NCBI GenBank assembly: GCA_973895155.1
Contig: OZ316899.1
Span: forward strand, 15,934,001-15,998,000
DNA length: 64,000 bases
Reading direction: 5' to 3'
Origin: Marsupella aquatica
Taxonomy: Eukaryota > Marchantiophyta
Position numbers and translations under genes: made by a program. The notes under the pieces were generated by a model that saw only the letters and a program-made list of their open reading frames with translations, did no database searches and had not been told where the DNA came from. Numbering within the stretch: the stretch's first letter is position 1; each line of letters opens with the position of its first letter. Shown in pieces: positions 10,408 through 22,700 of this stretch.

Positions 10408-11045
10408 CCATCTCGGAGAGGCTCTCCGAGATTCCAACCCAGTGTTGATCCCATCTCGGAGAGGCTCTCCGAGATTCCAAGTGACGTTGATCCCATCTCG
10501 GAGAGGCTCTTCGAGATTCCAAGTGACGTTGATCCCATCTCGGAGAGGCTCTCCGAGATTCCAAAACCAGTGTTGATCCCATCTCGGAGAGGCTCTCCGA
10601 GATTCCAAAACCAGTGTTGATCCCATCTCGGAGAGGCTCTCCGAGATTCCAAAACCAGTGTTGATCCCATCTCGGAGAGGCTCTCCGAGATTCCAAGTGA
10701 CGTTGATCCCATCTCGGAGAGGCTCTCCGAGATTCCAAGTGACGTTGATCCCATCTCGGAGAGGCTCTCTGAGATTCCAAGTGATGTTGATCCCATCTCG
10801 GAGACGCTCTCCGAGATTTAAACCCAGTGTTTTTGGCAATCTCGGAGAGGCTCTCCAAGATTCAAACCCAGTGTTGATCCCATCTCGGAGAGGCTCTCCG
10901 AGATTGCAACAATTGTTGGAGACTTTGGTGACCAATCTCGGAGAGGCCTCCGAGATTGACACAAAATAGGACATCAATCTCGGAGATGCCTCCGAGATTG
11001 ATTAAAAAAAAGGGGTCAATCTCAGAGAGGTCTCCGAGATTGTCC
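10408..11045. repeat. Palindrome array 3 of MULE1, downstream of the transposase
   Basis: About fifteen copies of ATCTCGGAGAGGCTCTCCGAGA. The first ones sit in a regular ~41-46 bp unit with linkers such as TTCCAAGTGACGTTGATCCC; copies become more divergent and closer spaced after 10900, where the core shortens to CGGAGAGGCCTCCGAG. Many copies are perfect palindromes of 19-22 bp. Confidence 0.92.
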
Positions 11046-11721
11046 AAAAAAATGTCGGTGACTGATATCAGTCACTAATAACTGATGAGATTGCTCCTCT
11101 CACTCGTATTGATCCTTGGTAGCATTGAACTCCAGTTGTTTCAGTAATTGAAATGAATGTTTCCTTTCCCATGAGTAATTATCTAAATTTGATTGAGAAG
11201 TTATCAATTTGACAATCTAGAAATCCTTGTGTGAGAAGATACCAATTCAAGCATTCTAGTACCGTCACCACTTGTTGACCAGAAAGAATTCTTGGTTTGA
11301 TAACTATATCTCCATATCAATTTCTAGTTAATGTTTGATGTCTATTCTAATTCGACCATGTTATGAGCTTTGTTGCATTCTGAATCTTAAAAATCCAGAA
11401 TCCTGTTGATCTACTGGGGATCATAATTTTTCATCATCTCTTCTCATGAGTCAATTGATAAGACATTCTTACTAGTACTTTTCCATGTCTTTCTTTAATT
11501 ATTAGTTTTTATGCATTGAGTACTGTCAATCCTCTGGAGAGAGAACTCCCTGGCGAGGTTATGCCGAATCAACATCTTATTTGTTCTTTTCAATACCAAT
11601 TTTCTTTTCATTAACTCTTACAGGGAACGAATTCAGGTCTTTAGAAGTTAAAGTGTTTTTTAACCATCTGACCACTCTACTACAATACTAGTAGCAAAGT
11701 TCTGTCTATCTTGATCAATGC
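11046..11721. other. Unassigned sequence between MULE1 and Ty3 element A
   Basis: AT-rich, no convincing ORF. It contains the perfect 18 bp palindrome GTGACTGATATCAGTCAC at 11058-11075. Before element A inserted, its right edge was continuous with 63567 onward. Confidence 0.5.
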
Positions 11722-12629
11722 TACCTTGTGGTGCGTTTCCCAACACCTCTAACCCCAAGAACCATCCGCAACCGGCTATGAACCACTACTTATGGTCGGC
11801 TTATGGTGGTTTGGCTACTATTCGGCTTGGAAACGCGGTCTACTCTTTGATCCACACTATGCTAGACCAATTCTTTCACTGGGCTTGTGAATTGTGTATT
11901 GCTGAGACGCCTAATTCCTCAATTGACTTTGTCGGGTATGTTTGTATTTTGCCCCCGGAATGTACCCCTACGGCTTAATCTCTTAAGCCGCCTGAAGGTT
12001 TTTCTCAAACCGACTCAACCCACACTTTAACCAACAAAACACTCTCAATCCTCACTTTTCTCTCAGAGTTTGGTTTGGCAGTCTCAATCAAGACAATGCA
12101 ATTGTATTAGCTCATAGTATCACTCTAACTGACTCAAATCGATCAAGCAACAAATATCATAACACACAACACCATGATTGGCAAGAATCTGCAAACTAAG
12201 CAAACAAGGCCAACTCAATTCAAACAATTGCACAGAAATCCATGGGAACTTGTGTTTTACTGATAATCCGCGGTCTAGATTTAGCCGAGAGCTTCCTATG
12301 TAGTAATACTGATACACTAGAGTCTTGACTAGAAAAAAGCCCCTCGAGCCACTCTGCCCAGGTTTTTATCCTTGCAGTGCATCCAGGGGAATCAGCGGAA
12401 ATCAAAACCACAAATCACGGCCTTCCACCGTGATAAACCTGCTAATTAACTATCACCAAACACAACTTGACTAACCTGGAATCTTGCGGGAACCGAACAC
12501 CTAATACTACCTAAGCCGACAGGGCACTACTTGCCCTGTCCCATCCTACAATGGTCGCGCCCTTCTGGCCCAAGCCCTTCTCCTTCCGCCACATCCTCCT
12601 TCCAACCGACGACTGGCCCTCCTTAATTG

Positions 12630-14557
12630 TTAGATGACCGGGGGTAAGCCCGAATCTTCCGACTCTACACCTCCTCTTGCAATCGGCTCCGGCTTGATCC
12701 CTTTGGCTTCCCCGGCTTTGGGTCCTGGTTTAACGGCCTTGGCATCGGCAGCATCCTCCTGGGAAACGGCTTGGATAGCGTTGGCCTTCACTTCCTCCAT
12801 CCAAGCCTGCTCTCCAATACGTTTTGTCTTGATCTTCCATGGCTTCACATTCCGGTAGTCCATGGTGGCGGTACCTGTGTCTGAACCTGTTAGCGTAGCT
12901 CCAAGTTCATTGGCATTACTTATCTCAACTACGGCTGCCTTTGTAGCAATAGTCCCACAAATGTGAGCGGCCATACTTTCTACCTCTTCTGGAGTGGCCT
13001 TGAGGGGTACCCCATAAGTACCTGCTGGCCCTATGAATGTCTTGGCCAGATCTGCAACCAACTGCATTGCCTTACCCTCAATTACCCTTGACAATATTGA
13101 TGTCAGTTTTGGCATGTCAGTATTCCCGGTTGTACAAATGGCGTCCTCATGCTTCTCCTGCATGGCCTCCAGCCGGTCGAGGAGCTTGTCATACTTCCTT
13201 TGGGCTTCAGCCAAGGCCTTCTCGCTCTGGGTGGCCTGGTCCTTAGCCGTCTTTCTGAGTCTCTCGACTTGCCAATTTAGATCCTGTACCTCCTCCTTTG
13301 AATCGGCTAACTCCAGCTGTACCTTTGTCAATTTTTCCTTGAGCTGCTGGTTGTCCAATTAGTAATTTTCCAATTGGTTATTCGCCACCTCCAATTCCTG
13401 CTGCTTAGCCAAGAGATCCTTTTGAGCTTGTTGATCAACCTTTGTCTTAGCAACTTTGGCTTCCATGTAGCGAAGCCGAGCAAAGCCGAGCAAAGCCGAG
13501 CAAAGCCGAGCAAAGCCGAGCAAAGCCGAGCAATTACTTCTTCTTTTTTTAATTGCTCCAACGTCATAGCCTCCTCCAGCCTTGTTTGGTCAGCCATTTC
13601 CTTTCTAAGAAATGGTCCCGATTCTAACTCATTGCCAAAGATTTCTAAGGCTAGCAGTCCACACATGTCTCCATACTCCCTAGCCCGGTCCCTCGCATAA
13701 TTTGACCTGCCAGGTGATACTGGCATCTGCCAACGAGGCCGTTTCTCCCAAGCTTCTGCCCATAATTGATCAAAGTCAATGAGAGGCTTGGCCTGCTTCT
13801 CACTAACCCGTTTGATTTCCTCCGGCCAATCACCACCTGGTAGCTGTCGGTCTTGTATGTCATTTTGGACCTTCCACTTGGCGAGTTTCTCCTTTAGACC
13901 TGCCTCGGCCTCCTTCATCTGGTCAAATTCCAATGGTGTCACATCCGGTGGCGGAGACTTTGGAATTTTCTAATCCTCCGGCTTGCCATAAAATACTGAG
14001 GGAAGTCTTCTACAAAACCTTCCCAATGTTCTCACACCTGGCACCGGCCTCTCCCATGATCGACATAATCATCGTTGTAGTCATCCACATTAACCTGACT
14101 ATTGAGTATGCCGGCCTCTTCTGCAAAGCCCCCAATCTCCTCTGAGTATTGTTGGGCTGCCACTGGTTGATTTACCTCCACTTGGGCCCGGCTAGAAGCT
14201 CTAAGGACTAACCTCTCCTGGCCTCAGCCTCGGCTTCCATCTTCTGACTCTGAATCCATTTGCTCATCCCGTTTCTTTCTTTCTTCGGCAGTCATCTTCC
14301 TCTCTACCAGTTGAATACCTGCATATGGATTATTACGAGTAGGCCGTCGCAATGGATTTCTCACCACATCATATGTTACCACCTTTGGTTCCTTGAGAGG
14401 GGAATTCTCCCATCCTTGAATTGCCTGTATTGCCGGCCTCTTCTCTTGCCATTGTTTGTTCAGGGGCTCCTAGTCCTCCTCCAAGGGTGCTGTGATTGGC
14501 ATTCGTTCCTGTAGCGGTAGCACGGGTGCAAAAGACTGGCTTCTTGCATATTGGCAA
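12630..14557 (-). pseudogene. LTR-encoded ORF of element A, C-terminal and central part (3' LTR copy)
   Basis: Minus-strand coding sequence matching 59865-62602 in the other LTR. It encodes a charged region followed by a long coiled coil (for example KVQLELADSKEEVQDLNWQVE) and a C-terminal segment ending GLPPVI. Relative to the 5' LTR copy it has a ~370 bp in-frame deletion in the coiled coil, which leaves the frame open across the junction. It also has an expansion of a 10 bp repeat at 13470-13531 and further stops. Its N-terminal part was separated by the CACTA insertion and lies at 25488-26267. Confidence 0.8.
13470..13531. repeat. Decamer expansion AAAGCCGAGC inside the LTR ORF
   Basis: Six to seven copies of the 10 bp unit. 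The other LTR of element A has a single diverged copy at 61075-61084, so the expansion happened after insertion. Its length is not a multiple of three and it shifts the frame. Confidence 0.9.
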
Positions 14558-14840
14558 AGTAATTGCAGATGGTACCCTAGTTTGGATATCGCTCCTTCCC
14601 CAATACTCTGCTTCTCTTCATTTAATGCCTTCTTTAACTGCATTAAGAGATAGCCGTTGTAATCTCAGCTTGAATCGATATTCTCCACCAAAAATACCTA
14701 GGCCTTGCCAATCTTTGCTCTTGCAAATGTACAGTGTAGCGTGACTCTTAAGAAATCAATCAACTTCCCCACATGTGGATTAGTGCATTGATTTCTAAAG
14801 AACCCATTCTTAGTAGAGGGCCCTAGAAATGATCGGAATT

Positions 14841-15260
14841 CACTAGTAGAAAATGGGGCCTTTTATGACTTGGGCACATATGACTTATGTGCCTAAATGA
14901 CAAGATATTTCAATGACAGGACATGAATGACAATTAAATGACTGTCTAAAATGACAGAGTGAAAAAAAATGACTAATAATTGCAAGAGAGTCATTTCCAC
15001 CAATGAGTCAAATGACTTTGACTGCTATAATGACAACACTAATGAGTTATGGTCATTTTGGATAGTCTCTGTGAATGACACAATGGACAAAAACCCTGTC
15101 ATATCAGTGTTTTACTTCTGGAAAGTCATTTTGGATGACGGTGACTAATGACTAGGAAAACAAATATGCAAATATAAGTGTTTAAAAATGTTAGTAGTCA
15201 TTTCAACCACAAGTGATAAAATGACATGATAAAAAAAATGACTATTTGGAGGTTTAGCGT
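14841..15260. repeat. Left terminal and subterminal repeats of the CACTA element
   Basis: After the TIR, ATGAC occurs every 10-25 bp, in both orientations, often as AAATGAC or AATGACA. Such subterminal motifs are transposase-binding sites in characterised CACTA elements; the role here is inferred. Confidence 0.85.
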
Positions 15261-17109
15261 TTAGGGTATGATTAGACATCTAACATGTATGGTAGTATAA
15301 AGATTGGTGGCACTCACATATTAGATTTGAAATACATTTCTAGAGACTTAAAAAATATTGCTTTTGTTTTGAGTCGCATCCTTGATGTACAACTCAAAGG
15401 CTCGATCATCTCTAATATGTATTTATACTTGCACCCATTTTTTATATATCTCCTATATATGCCAGGGACTCCGGAAATGTAATTAATTACCATTGATTTC
15501 CTTAAGTTGTATTCACATTCACATATTGGCGTACGGGGGTATGCAAGGTTGTCAAATAACACTTTGTGGCGTAAAATAGGGTTTAGGGTGTAGATGCCTA
15601 TATTTGCTCATGATGTCATTTTTCCCAGTCAATCGTGTTATTTGCAACCCTAGGGAATCAATTACTGTAAACAACCCTAAAACATGTGAGAACAAACCAA
15701 TAAAATTTGGGAAAATATATTTAATAATAAATTTAATTAAAAACACCCTTATAACCTTTATTCTAAGACTTTGGAAAATTTCTAAATACATTGATGAATA
15801 TAAAAAACAAATTTTACCAAAATTGGATTTTTAAATTGTGGAAAGCCTTTCTGAGGAAGTGTTCTAAAGGAGTATTCAATCTACATTTTCAAACCTTTTG
15901 AAACCTTTTAAGCGACAAATGAAGTTATTTACAGAAGACGAAGGAGTTAAAGCTCTAAAACTGCTTTCACATTGAAGGATCCTTTTTAATCGACAATTGC
16001 TTTTACATCGGAAGAATCGTTCAGGCGTTTTTAGTTGGATTTTGATTCAACTTCTCTTAAACCGTTTTCCCTCTCCCTTTTTCTACCCAATCTCATTAGA
16101 TAGAACTTAGTTTAGCCAAAACTACTTTAGTTATCATTAGGTGATTTAATTTAGGAAAGTAGTTCAAACCACTTACCTCTTCAGATCTTCCATCAGTAGT
16201 TAGTTTTTAGGTAGTTAGAAAACCTTTTCAGATCTCTTTGATCTGTGAGGGAGTATTACAATTGAACTCCCAGGCAAATTTGCCTTGTCATTTTTCTTTG
16301 GAAACGGTTTGTGACCAAGTATGGGTCTTTTCCTCGTGCCAAATTGGGCGTAGGAGGGAGAATCGTTGAATAAGAAAATGCACCATTAAAATTTCACTAT
16401 TGTTCATGAATTCCTCATTACTTTCTCGTAAACTTTGGAATGGGTGAACATCTTTTAAGAAAACGTTTCTTGAGTTTTGCATGGAAAATATGAGTAAATT
16501 CTGAAATCTAGAGTTTAGAGAATTGTAATGACACTCCTAATGTAAAACCGATCTCTATGGAGTATATGGAATTTAGGAGTGAAATGAAAATCAAACTTCT
16601 ATGGAGAAAGAACGATAATCAGAGAGATTCCATACCAAAACAATTAAACAGAAATATGTTATATGTCTTTTAGCAAGTATGATAAAATAGAGATCCTTTA
16701 AGATCTCAAAAACAGTAATACCGTCATAAATCGATTTCCTTTATTCCTTACGGGAACAAATTCGAGTTTCTAAGATACATTTTATACAAGTTTCATCTAA
16801 AACACTTACCACATAAATGCCTTTAGTAGAAGTGTTATATTATAATTATCATCCCTACAAGATTGAAAATTAACCTCCATTAATTTGTTTGCACCCCGTT
16901 CTAATAATCCAACAAGTGATTCCCCAGGGATTTGCAAAGGCTTCCAAGTCATTTTTGCTTTGACTCAACTTTCTAGTCATTTGACAAGTGCTGCTAGACA
17001 TCATTTATGCATCATTTGGGCAGTCAATGTTGTGGTCATGTATGCCATGCATGCACAATATGACTACTAAGAGCTTTAGGTGGCTGATTGCCTATATTGG
17101 TGATAAGGG
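15261..17109. other. CACTA interior without recognised gene
   Basis: AT-rich. Short frames at 15285-15834 show no domain and are near random expectation for such sequence. No RNA gene or repeat recognised. Confidence 0.5.
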
Positions 17110-19340
17110 CCGGCCATTAAGGATGCTATCCACCCCACATGGTGCAAGATAGGGTACTTGTCAACCCTGTGCCACTAGTCAGGCCACTTTGCCTCCTGAA
17201 GGTTTTTTGTAGCCAACTTTTTGCACCAAGCAAGGGAATCACCCAACTTTGGGCAAATTGTATGACTTTGGACTGATTTGCCCAAAGGGCTGCAAACAAC
17301 TCCCATTTAGTCATTCACAAGGGATTTAGAGTCATTTGTGCGAGTGACTAAGGGGTTTGGTCATTTATGTAGTGTTGGAAGACGTCATTTATGCAAATGA
17401 CACAAAAATATGTCATTGATGATGTCAATGTTGCAATCATGCATGCCATGGGTAATATGACTCATTGGGGCTTCCCGGGGCTGGTTGACCATATGCGTGA
17501 TTGTAGCTCACCAGTAGGGATGCTACCCACCCCCACATGGTGCGGGATAGTGTAGTTGTCAACCCTGGGCCACTAGTCATGCCACTTTGCCTCCTGAAGG
17601 TTTTTTGTAGCCAACTTTTTGCACCAAGCAAGGGCATCATGCAACTTTGGGCAAAACACTCCCAAGTTGTATGACTGTGGAGTGATTTGCCCAAAGGGCT
17701 GCAAACAACTCCCATTTAGTCATTCACAAGGGATTTAGAGTCATTTGTGCGAGTGACTAAGGGTTTTGGTCATTTATGTAGTGTTGGAAGACGTCATTTA
17801 TGCAAATGACACAAAAATATGTCATTGATGATGTCAATGTTGCAATCATGCATGCCATGGGTAATATGACTCATTGGGGCTTCTCGGGGCTGGTGGACCA
17901 TATGCGTGATTGTAGCCCACCAGTAGGGATGCTACCCACCCCCACATGGTGCGGGATAGTGTAGTTGTCAACCCTGGGCCACTAGTCATGCCACTTTGCC
18001 TCTTGAAGGTTTTTGTAGCCAACTTTTTGCACCAAGCAAGGGCATCATGCAACTTTGGGCAAAACACTCCCAAGTTGTATGACTTTGGAGTTATTTGCCC
18101 AAAGGGCTGCAAACAACTCCCATTTAGTCATTTGCAAGGGATTTAGAGTCATTTGTGCGAGTGACTAAGAGTTTTGGTCATTTATGTAGTGTTGGAAGAC
18201 GTCATTTACGCAAATGACACAAATATGTCATTCATGATGTCAAAGTTGCAGTCATGCATGCCATGGATAATATGACTCGTTCAGGCCTCCGGGGGCTGAT
18301 TGGCCATATGCGTGATTGTAGCCCACCAGTAGGGATGCTACCCACCCCCACATCGTGCGGGATAGTGTACTGGTCAGCCTTGGGCCACTAGTCATGCCAC
18401 TTTTCCTCCTGAAGGTTTTTTGTAGCCAACTTTTTGCACCAAGCAAGGGCTTCATACAACTTTGGGCAAAACACTTCCAAGTTGTATGACTTTAATGTAA
18501 TTTATCCAAAGGGGTCCAAATCATTGGCATTTTGTCATTTGCAAGGATTTAGAGTCATTTGTGAGTGTGACTCAATATTTTGGTCACTTTCGGAGTGCAA
18601 AGAGATGTCATTTATGCAATTGACATGACAACACGTCATTTGGGATGTCAATGTCATGGTGATGTATTTCATGCTGAATATGACTCATAAGGGTCTGGAG
18701 GGGATGATTGGCAATATTGGTGGTAGGAGGCGGCCATTAAGGATATTACATAGCCCACTTTGCCTCCACAACCATTTTTGAAGCCCAATTTCTGCCACAT
18801 GGAATAGAATGACTCTAATTTTGGAAAAACACTCCCAAGCTGTATCACTTTGGAGTGACTTGCCCAAAGTGGTACAAAACACTCTCATTTTGTCATTTGC
18901 AAGGGATGCAAAGTCATTTGTGCATTTGACTCAATTTTGTCATTTGTTGAGTGCTGCAAGAAGTAATTGGAGCAAATGATTATCATAATGGCAAGAGTCA
19001 TTTACCGTGTTAACCCCCAGGCAATGCTGTCAAGAAAAGAAGACTGGACTTTGGGGAGATTTTCACAAGGTGGTGCCAGGTGCTTTTATTTGGTCATTTG
19101 TAAGAATTTTTGAGTCATTTGTGCATGTGACTCAATTTTGTAGTCATTTATCAAGTCTCCAGAGACGTCATTTTTGTGAATGACTGCAAAAGGAGTCATT
19201 TGATAAGTCAATGCCTTTGTCATTTATGCACATCACAATATGGCTTTGGCCCTGATTGCATAATTATTGGCGATAGGGGGTACGCCAGGGTGGGTGCAAG
19301 CCCTACATTAAGGATGCCACTCACCCCACATGGTGTGGGA
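17110..19340. repeat. ~400-410 bp tandem repeats with embedded ATGAC/TCATTT words
   Basis: The phrase CCCCACATGGTGC recurs at about 17133, 17531, 17940 and 18346 (the last with one change). Each copy is followed by the same succession: GCCACTAGTCATGCCACTTT, GTAGCCAACTTTTTGCACCA, GGGCTGCAAACAACTCCCAT and TATGTCATT. Three units are well conserved; a fourth and parts up to 19340 are more diverged. The repeats are dense in TCATTTG/ATGAC words like the subterminal regions, so they look like amplified subterminal sequence. Confidence 0.88.
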
Positions 19341-19444
19341 TAGGGTTACATTGTCTATTCACCCTGGTCCCCTCCCACCGTGCATTTATTTTGGAGGGTT
19401 GGGGGGGGGTATTTAATTTAATATATTCTTTTGAAGGTGGGTTG

Positions 19445-19788
19445 TGTTAGATATTGCTCTAGTCTTGTGACTCATGAGCTAACCACAGTTAGTCTAACTC
19501 GGGTTAGGACTTAGCTAATGTTAGCGGTAGTGCTGTTGTGCATATAGCCAGGGCTGATGCTAGACCCTGGTGGAACTTAGGCTCATTGTTACGGAGCTAG
19601 TTGAGAGATAGGGAGAGCTTGTGCTGTGGATGCTTGGTATGGCCGGTCGGCCTAGAGTGCAGTAAAGCTCTTGTGTGTTCCCGTGGACGTAGCCTCATGT
19701 GGAGGTGAACCACGTATCTCTCTATGTCGACTATTGTGCGTTGGATGGTTCATGGGCTTGCTGTTGCGAATGTCGTCTATGCTCAACA
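19445..19788. mobile_element. Solo LTR (344 bp), probably Ty1/copia type
   Basis: Begins TGTTAGATATTGC and ends ATGCTCAACA, with TGTT/AACA inverted ends, flanked by the 5 bp duplication GGTTG (19440-19444 and 19789-19793). No second LTR or internal region is adjacent. It is the usual product of LTR-LTR recombination and lies inside the CACTA element. Confidence 0.82.
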
Positions 19789-19793
19789 GGTTG

Positions 19794-22700
19794 AATCTTA
19801 TCTGGTTGGGGCAAATTTGATATTTAATTTAGCTGCAATTGTGGGAATGTCATCTAACTGAAGCTAAGAGTTTAACTTGAAGTTATGGGTTTATCTACAG
19901 TCGGATTGGGAAGGGGGTTCAGAGTTTGGCCTCTAGTGAACGGCCCACAACGGTTTTGTATGTTGATTAAAATTGTTCTGATAGAACTTCAATCTTAGGT
20001 TTTAGATGCTTCAGTAGCACATTGTTTTGACAAGTACCCTAAATCCAAAAACAAAGCCTGAGCCTGGAGGAATTCAAGTTACTAGTTCAACATTTGCACA
20101 GTCAACTTGCCCATTTACATGCTCAAGACCTGTAAGTGACCTGTAAGTCAAGACTTACACTTGTCTAAATTTCCTTTTCTAGCTCAGCTCGTGCATCCAA
20201 CTCTTCACACTACAAAGGTCATTCAAATTTGACTTAATTAGGTATCAACAGGGGTCTAAAACATGCCTTTACACTAGCTTACACTCCATCTTACAGGTCT
20301 GTAAAGTTGGGTTTCATGGTGTAACCCTTACTTCCCGCCTCTTATTTCAAACTCTACTCTCTCCACAAACTTGACGCACTCTCACGCGCATCAACTTTGT
20401 TAGCTCTCTAGCTATGGCTGCCCTTCAGAAATTATGGAGCTCTTCCACTGATCGGGTTCCTATCGATTCAAATACTCCCGATGGCCCGCTCGATGGAATG
20501 TACTAAGAACTCTACTAAAAAATCTTTTGATTTGCAATGTTTGTTTCCTCCCTGTCGGCCTTCCTCATTTCTTGAATTTGAATGCCTTGCTAGTAGATTT
20601 GGGAGCGGTGTGACCAATGTCCGCACACTTTATTCTAATTACCAGCTGCGCTTTTGCTCTCTAATTCAATCTTCAAATAGACCCAAGCATGTTGTCATCT
20701 ACGCCCACGATACTCAGTCTTTTTTCAGTTTGACTTGAACATGGATGCTGCCAAACAGTTCTTGCACGAGGCTCAATCCTCGACCAATTCTTTCCACCAC
20801 CATGACTGAGTGCCCCAAAAGCTTTGCCTCTTGCTGTCGCTCCGCTGCGACCCAAGCTCAATGATATTGTAATCCCAATTGTAATGTGCCAGGGCTCGGC
20901 CTCCAGCCTTTCCTCCACTGCATGTACTCTGCGGCCCCCGCTGCGGCCAAAGCTCCTTTGATGTTGAAATGTGCCAGTGTGACTGAAGTCTGTGATTCAT
21001 GTCGCTGGCCAGTGGAGTCTGCGTTTTGCCATTCCAAAGGTCTGTTTTTAACCTCTCTAATTCGTGGAAGTAGCATTCTTTGAACTTGGAGGAAGGGACC
21101 TTCAATGTGTGTTGAAGACTGGAGATCGAAAGTGGAGACTGGAACATAGCTTGCTTGCTTTGATCTTTCTGAGGTGATCTGTTAACATTAATGCGTTGAG
21201 CTCTGTGAGCAGTTGAAGACCTCAAAGTTGACGCCCAAGATGTTCCCAGTGTTATGATTGTTTTGCAGTTTGATTCCCCTGGGCAAATTTTGGGGAGACG
21301 ATGAAAGAATTTCTCTTTCAATAAGCTTTTTAGTGCCGTTCTAGATATTGTAGGGTTTTGTCTGGCTTTGTCCTATGGAATATACAGGATGATAGACGGG
21401 CCCGTAGGTCCTGGTGTCAATTTTCAACATTAATGCTTGAAATTGCCGTTCAAAGATTTATATATCCTGGTTCAATGACAATGTTTATGTGGAATCTAGA
21501 GTCTTGTTGTTGATGCTAGACAACGTACACTGCCAACTCGCTCTTCTCCCTGGCGATTCCTACTTGTTTTTTGTAGGTGGCTTTTGGTTTGATAAAGCAA
21601 GATAGGTGGAACCCTATCTCCCTATCGGTTATGGTGAGGGGATAGGAATCTTTGAAACTTTTTGTTGGCAGCTTTTTGTTCAGTAATTTTTGTTGGCACT
21701 TGTCTCAATGATTAGGTTTTCTTGAAACTGCTCCACGTTAACATCTCCAAGGAATCAAGAGTCTACTTCAGAATCAGATTTTGTTCTTATCAATGCACAT
21801 TCTAACCCAAGTGGAGGTAAATAATGGATGCTCAGGATCTCCAAAGCACTCTAGGCTGCTGTGCATCGAAGATAGAGAAAAGGGGAATGAAGGCTGGCGA
21901 TGGGAGATATAGTGGAGTGCACCACAGGCCGTGGAATTGTTTTGCTGCCAAGTTTTGAGATCCGAACAAAAAGGAGAGGAAAGGGCTGCGGATGTTGCTT
22001 CAATTCAATGCCCAAAAATCCTGCTTTGCCTTGATTTGTCAATGCATTCTCCCTGGTATGCAGTCCGGTACCTGCACCATCTGCAGAATATTTTAAAAAT
22101 GTGGACACTCGTTTCTTGATTGTATTTAGACCTGGAATGGCTTCTTTTATTTGGCAGAATGGATGCCAGGCTGCTGCAACTAGACGTTGTGTGCAAGAAA
22201 AGAGGATGCATGAAATTACTTTCACATTGTAACTGGTCATGATTAATTTGAAGCTTTCAGTAGCTGGGAAATGTATCAAAAATGCAAAGGCATCTAGGCT
22301 GGATGAAAAATTTTGTTTGGAAATATTCTAATTAATACTAGTTCACGGCCTCTTGAATGACAGATGCTGTGATGTAAATAATGTTCTTTGTACATTGCAC
22401 TCAAAATGAGCGTCTTTGTAGTTAATTTTGACCGTATGAATATTTGGGGTAGGATGAGACTAGGGCTAGTGCTGCTCATAGAGTTCGTCAAAAGGACGTT
22501 GAATCATTTTTAATTTCTGTTTCAAAGTTCAATGGAGGACAGGAAGCACTGTTGACGATAGACTTTGTTGCACATGCATACTTCTAAGTGGAAATCTCTA
22601 TAATTAGCAGGAGAAATGAATTGGCTTTCCTGCTTTAGTTGTTCTTTGCTCTATTTTTCCTACTTTCAAGAGGAGATGCTTCTGAATGTATGGAGAGTGG

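Larger units (their letters stand above)
1..11075. mobile_element. MULE1: Mutator-like element with divergent ParB-like/MTase and transposase genes (left end outside window)
   Basis: The element is inferred from gene content. A minus-strand ParB-like/methyltransferase gene starts at 281 and leaves the window. A plus-strand DDE/SWIM transposase starts at 6364. Both have homologues in the same divergent order in the element at 26338-51973. The copies of palindrome CTCGGAGAGGCTCTCCGAG (1345-2200, 8310-8625, 10408-11045) mark its noncoding parts. Removing the retroelement at 2383-5859 leaves about 2.6 kb between the two start codons. I could not fix the right terminus. The last palindrome copy is at about 11040, and a perfect 18 bp palindrome at 11058-11075 may lie near the end. 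The end given is therefore an estimate. Confidence 0.65.
11727..14840 (-). repeat. 3' LTR of element A, distal segment
   Basis: Matches 58968-62407 with many substitutions. It lacks a block present at about 60364-60732 of the other LTR and has an expanded decamer at 13470-13531. It ends at ATT (14838-14840), the target duplication of the CACTA insertion. Confidence 0.92.

Noticed and set aside
10396-10969. Long frames on both strands with repeats such as PSRRGSPRF and SESLSEMGS
   Set aside because: They are translations of the palindrome array; the repeat explains them fully.
1345-11045. CRISPR-like reading of the regularly spaced palindromes
   Set aside because: Linkers between palindromes are repeats themselves, not unique spacers, and the genome is eukaryotic.
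21851-22279. Minus-strand 142-codon frame in the CACTA interior
   Set aside because: No domain, biased composition and no splice or promoter context; could be captured sequence but not supportable.
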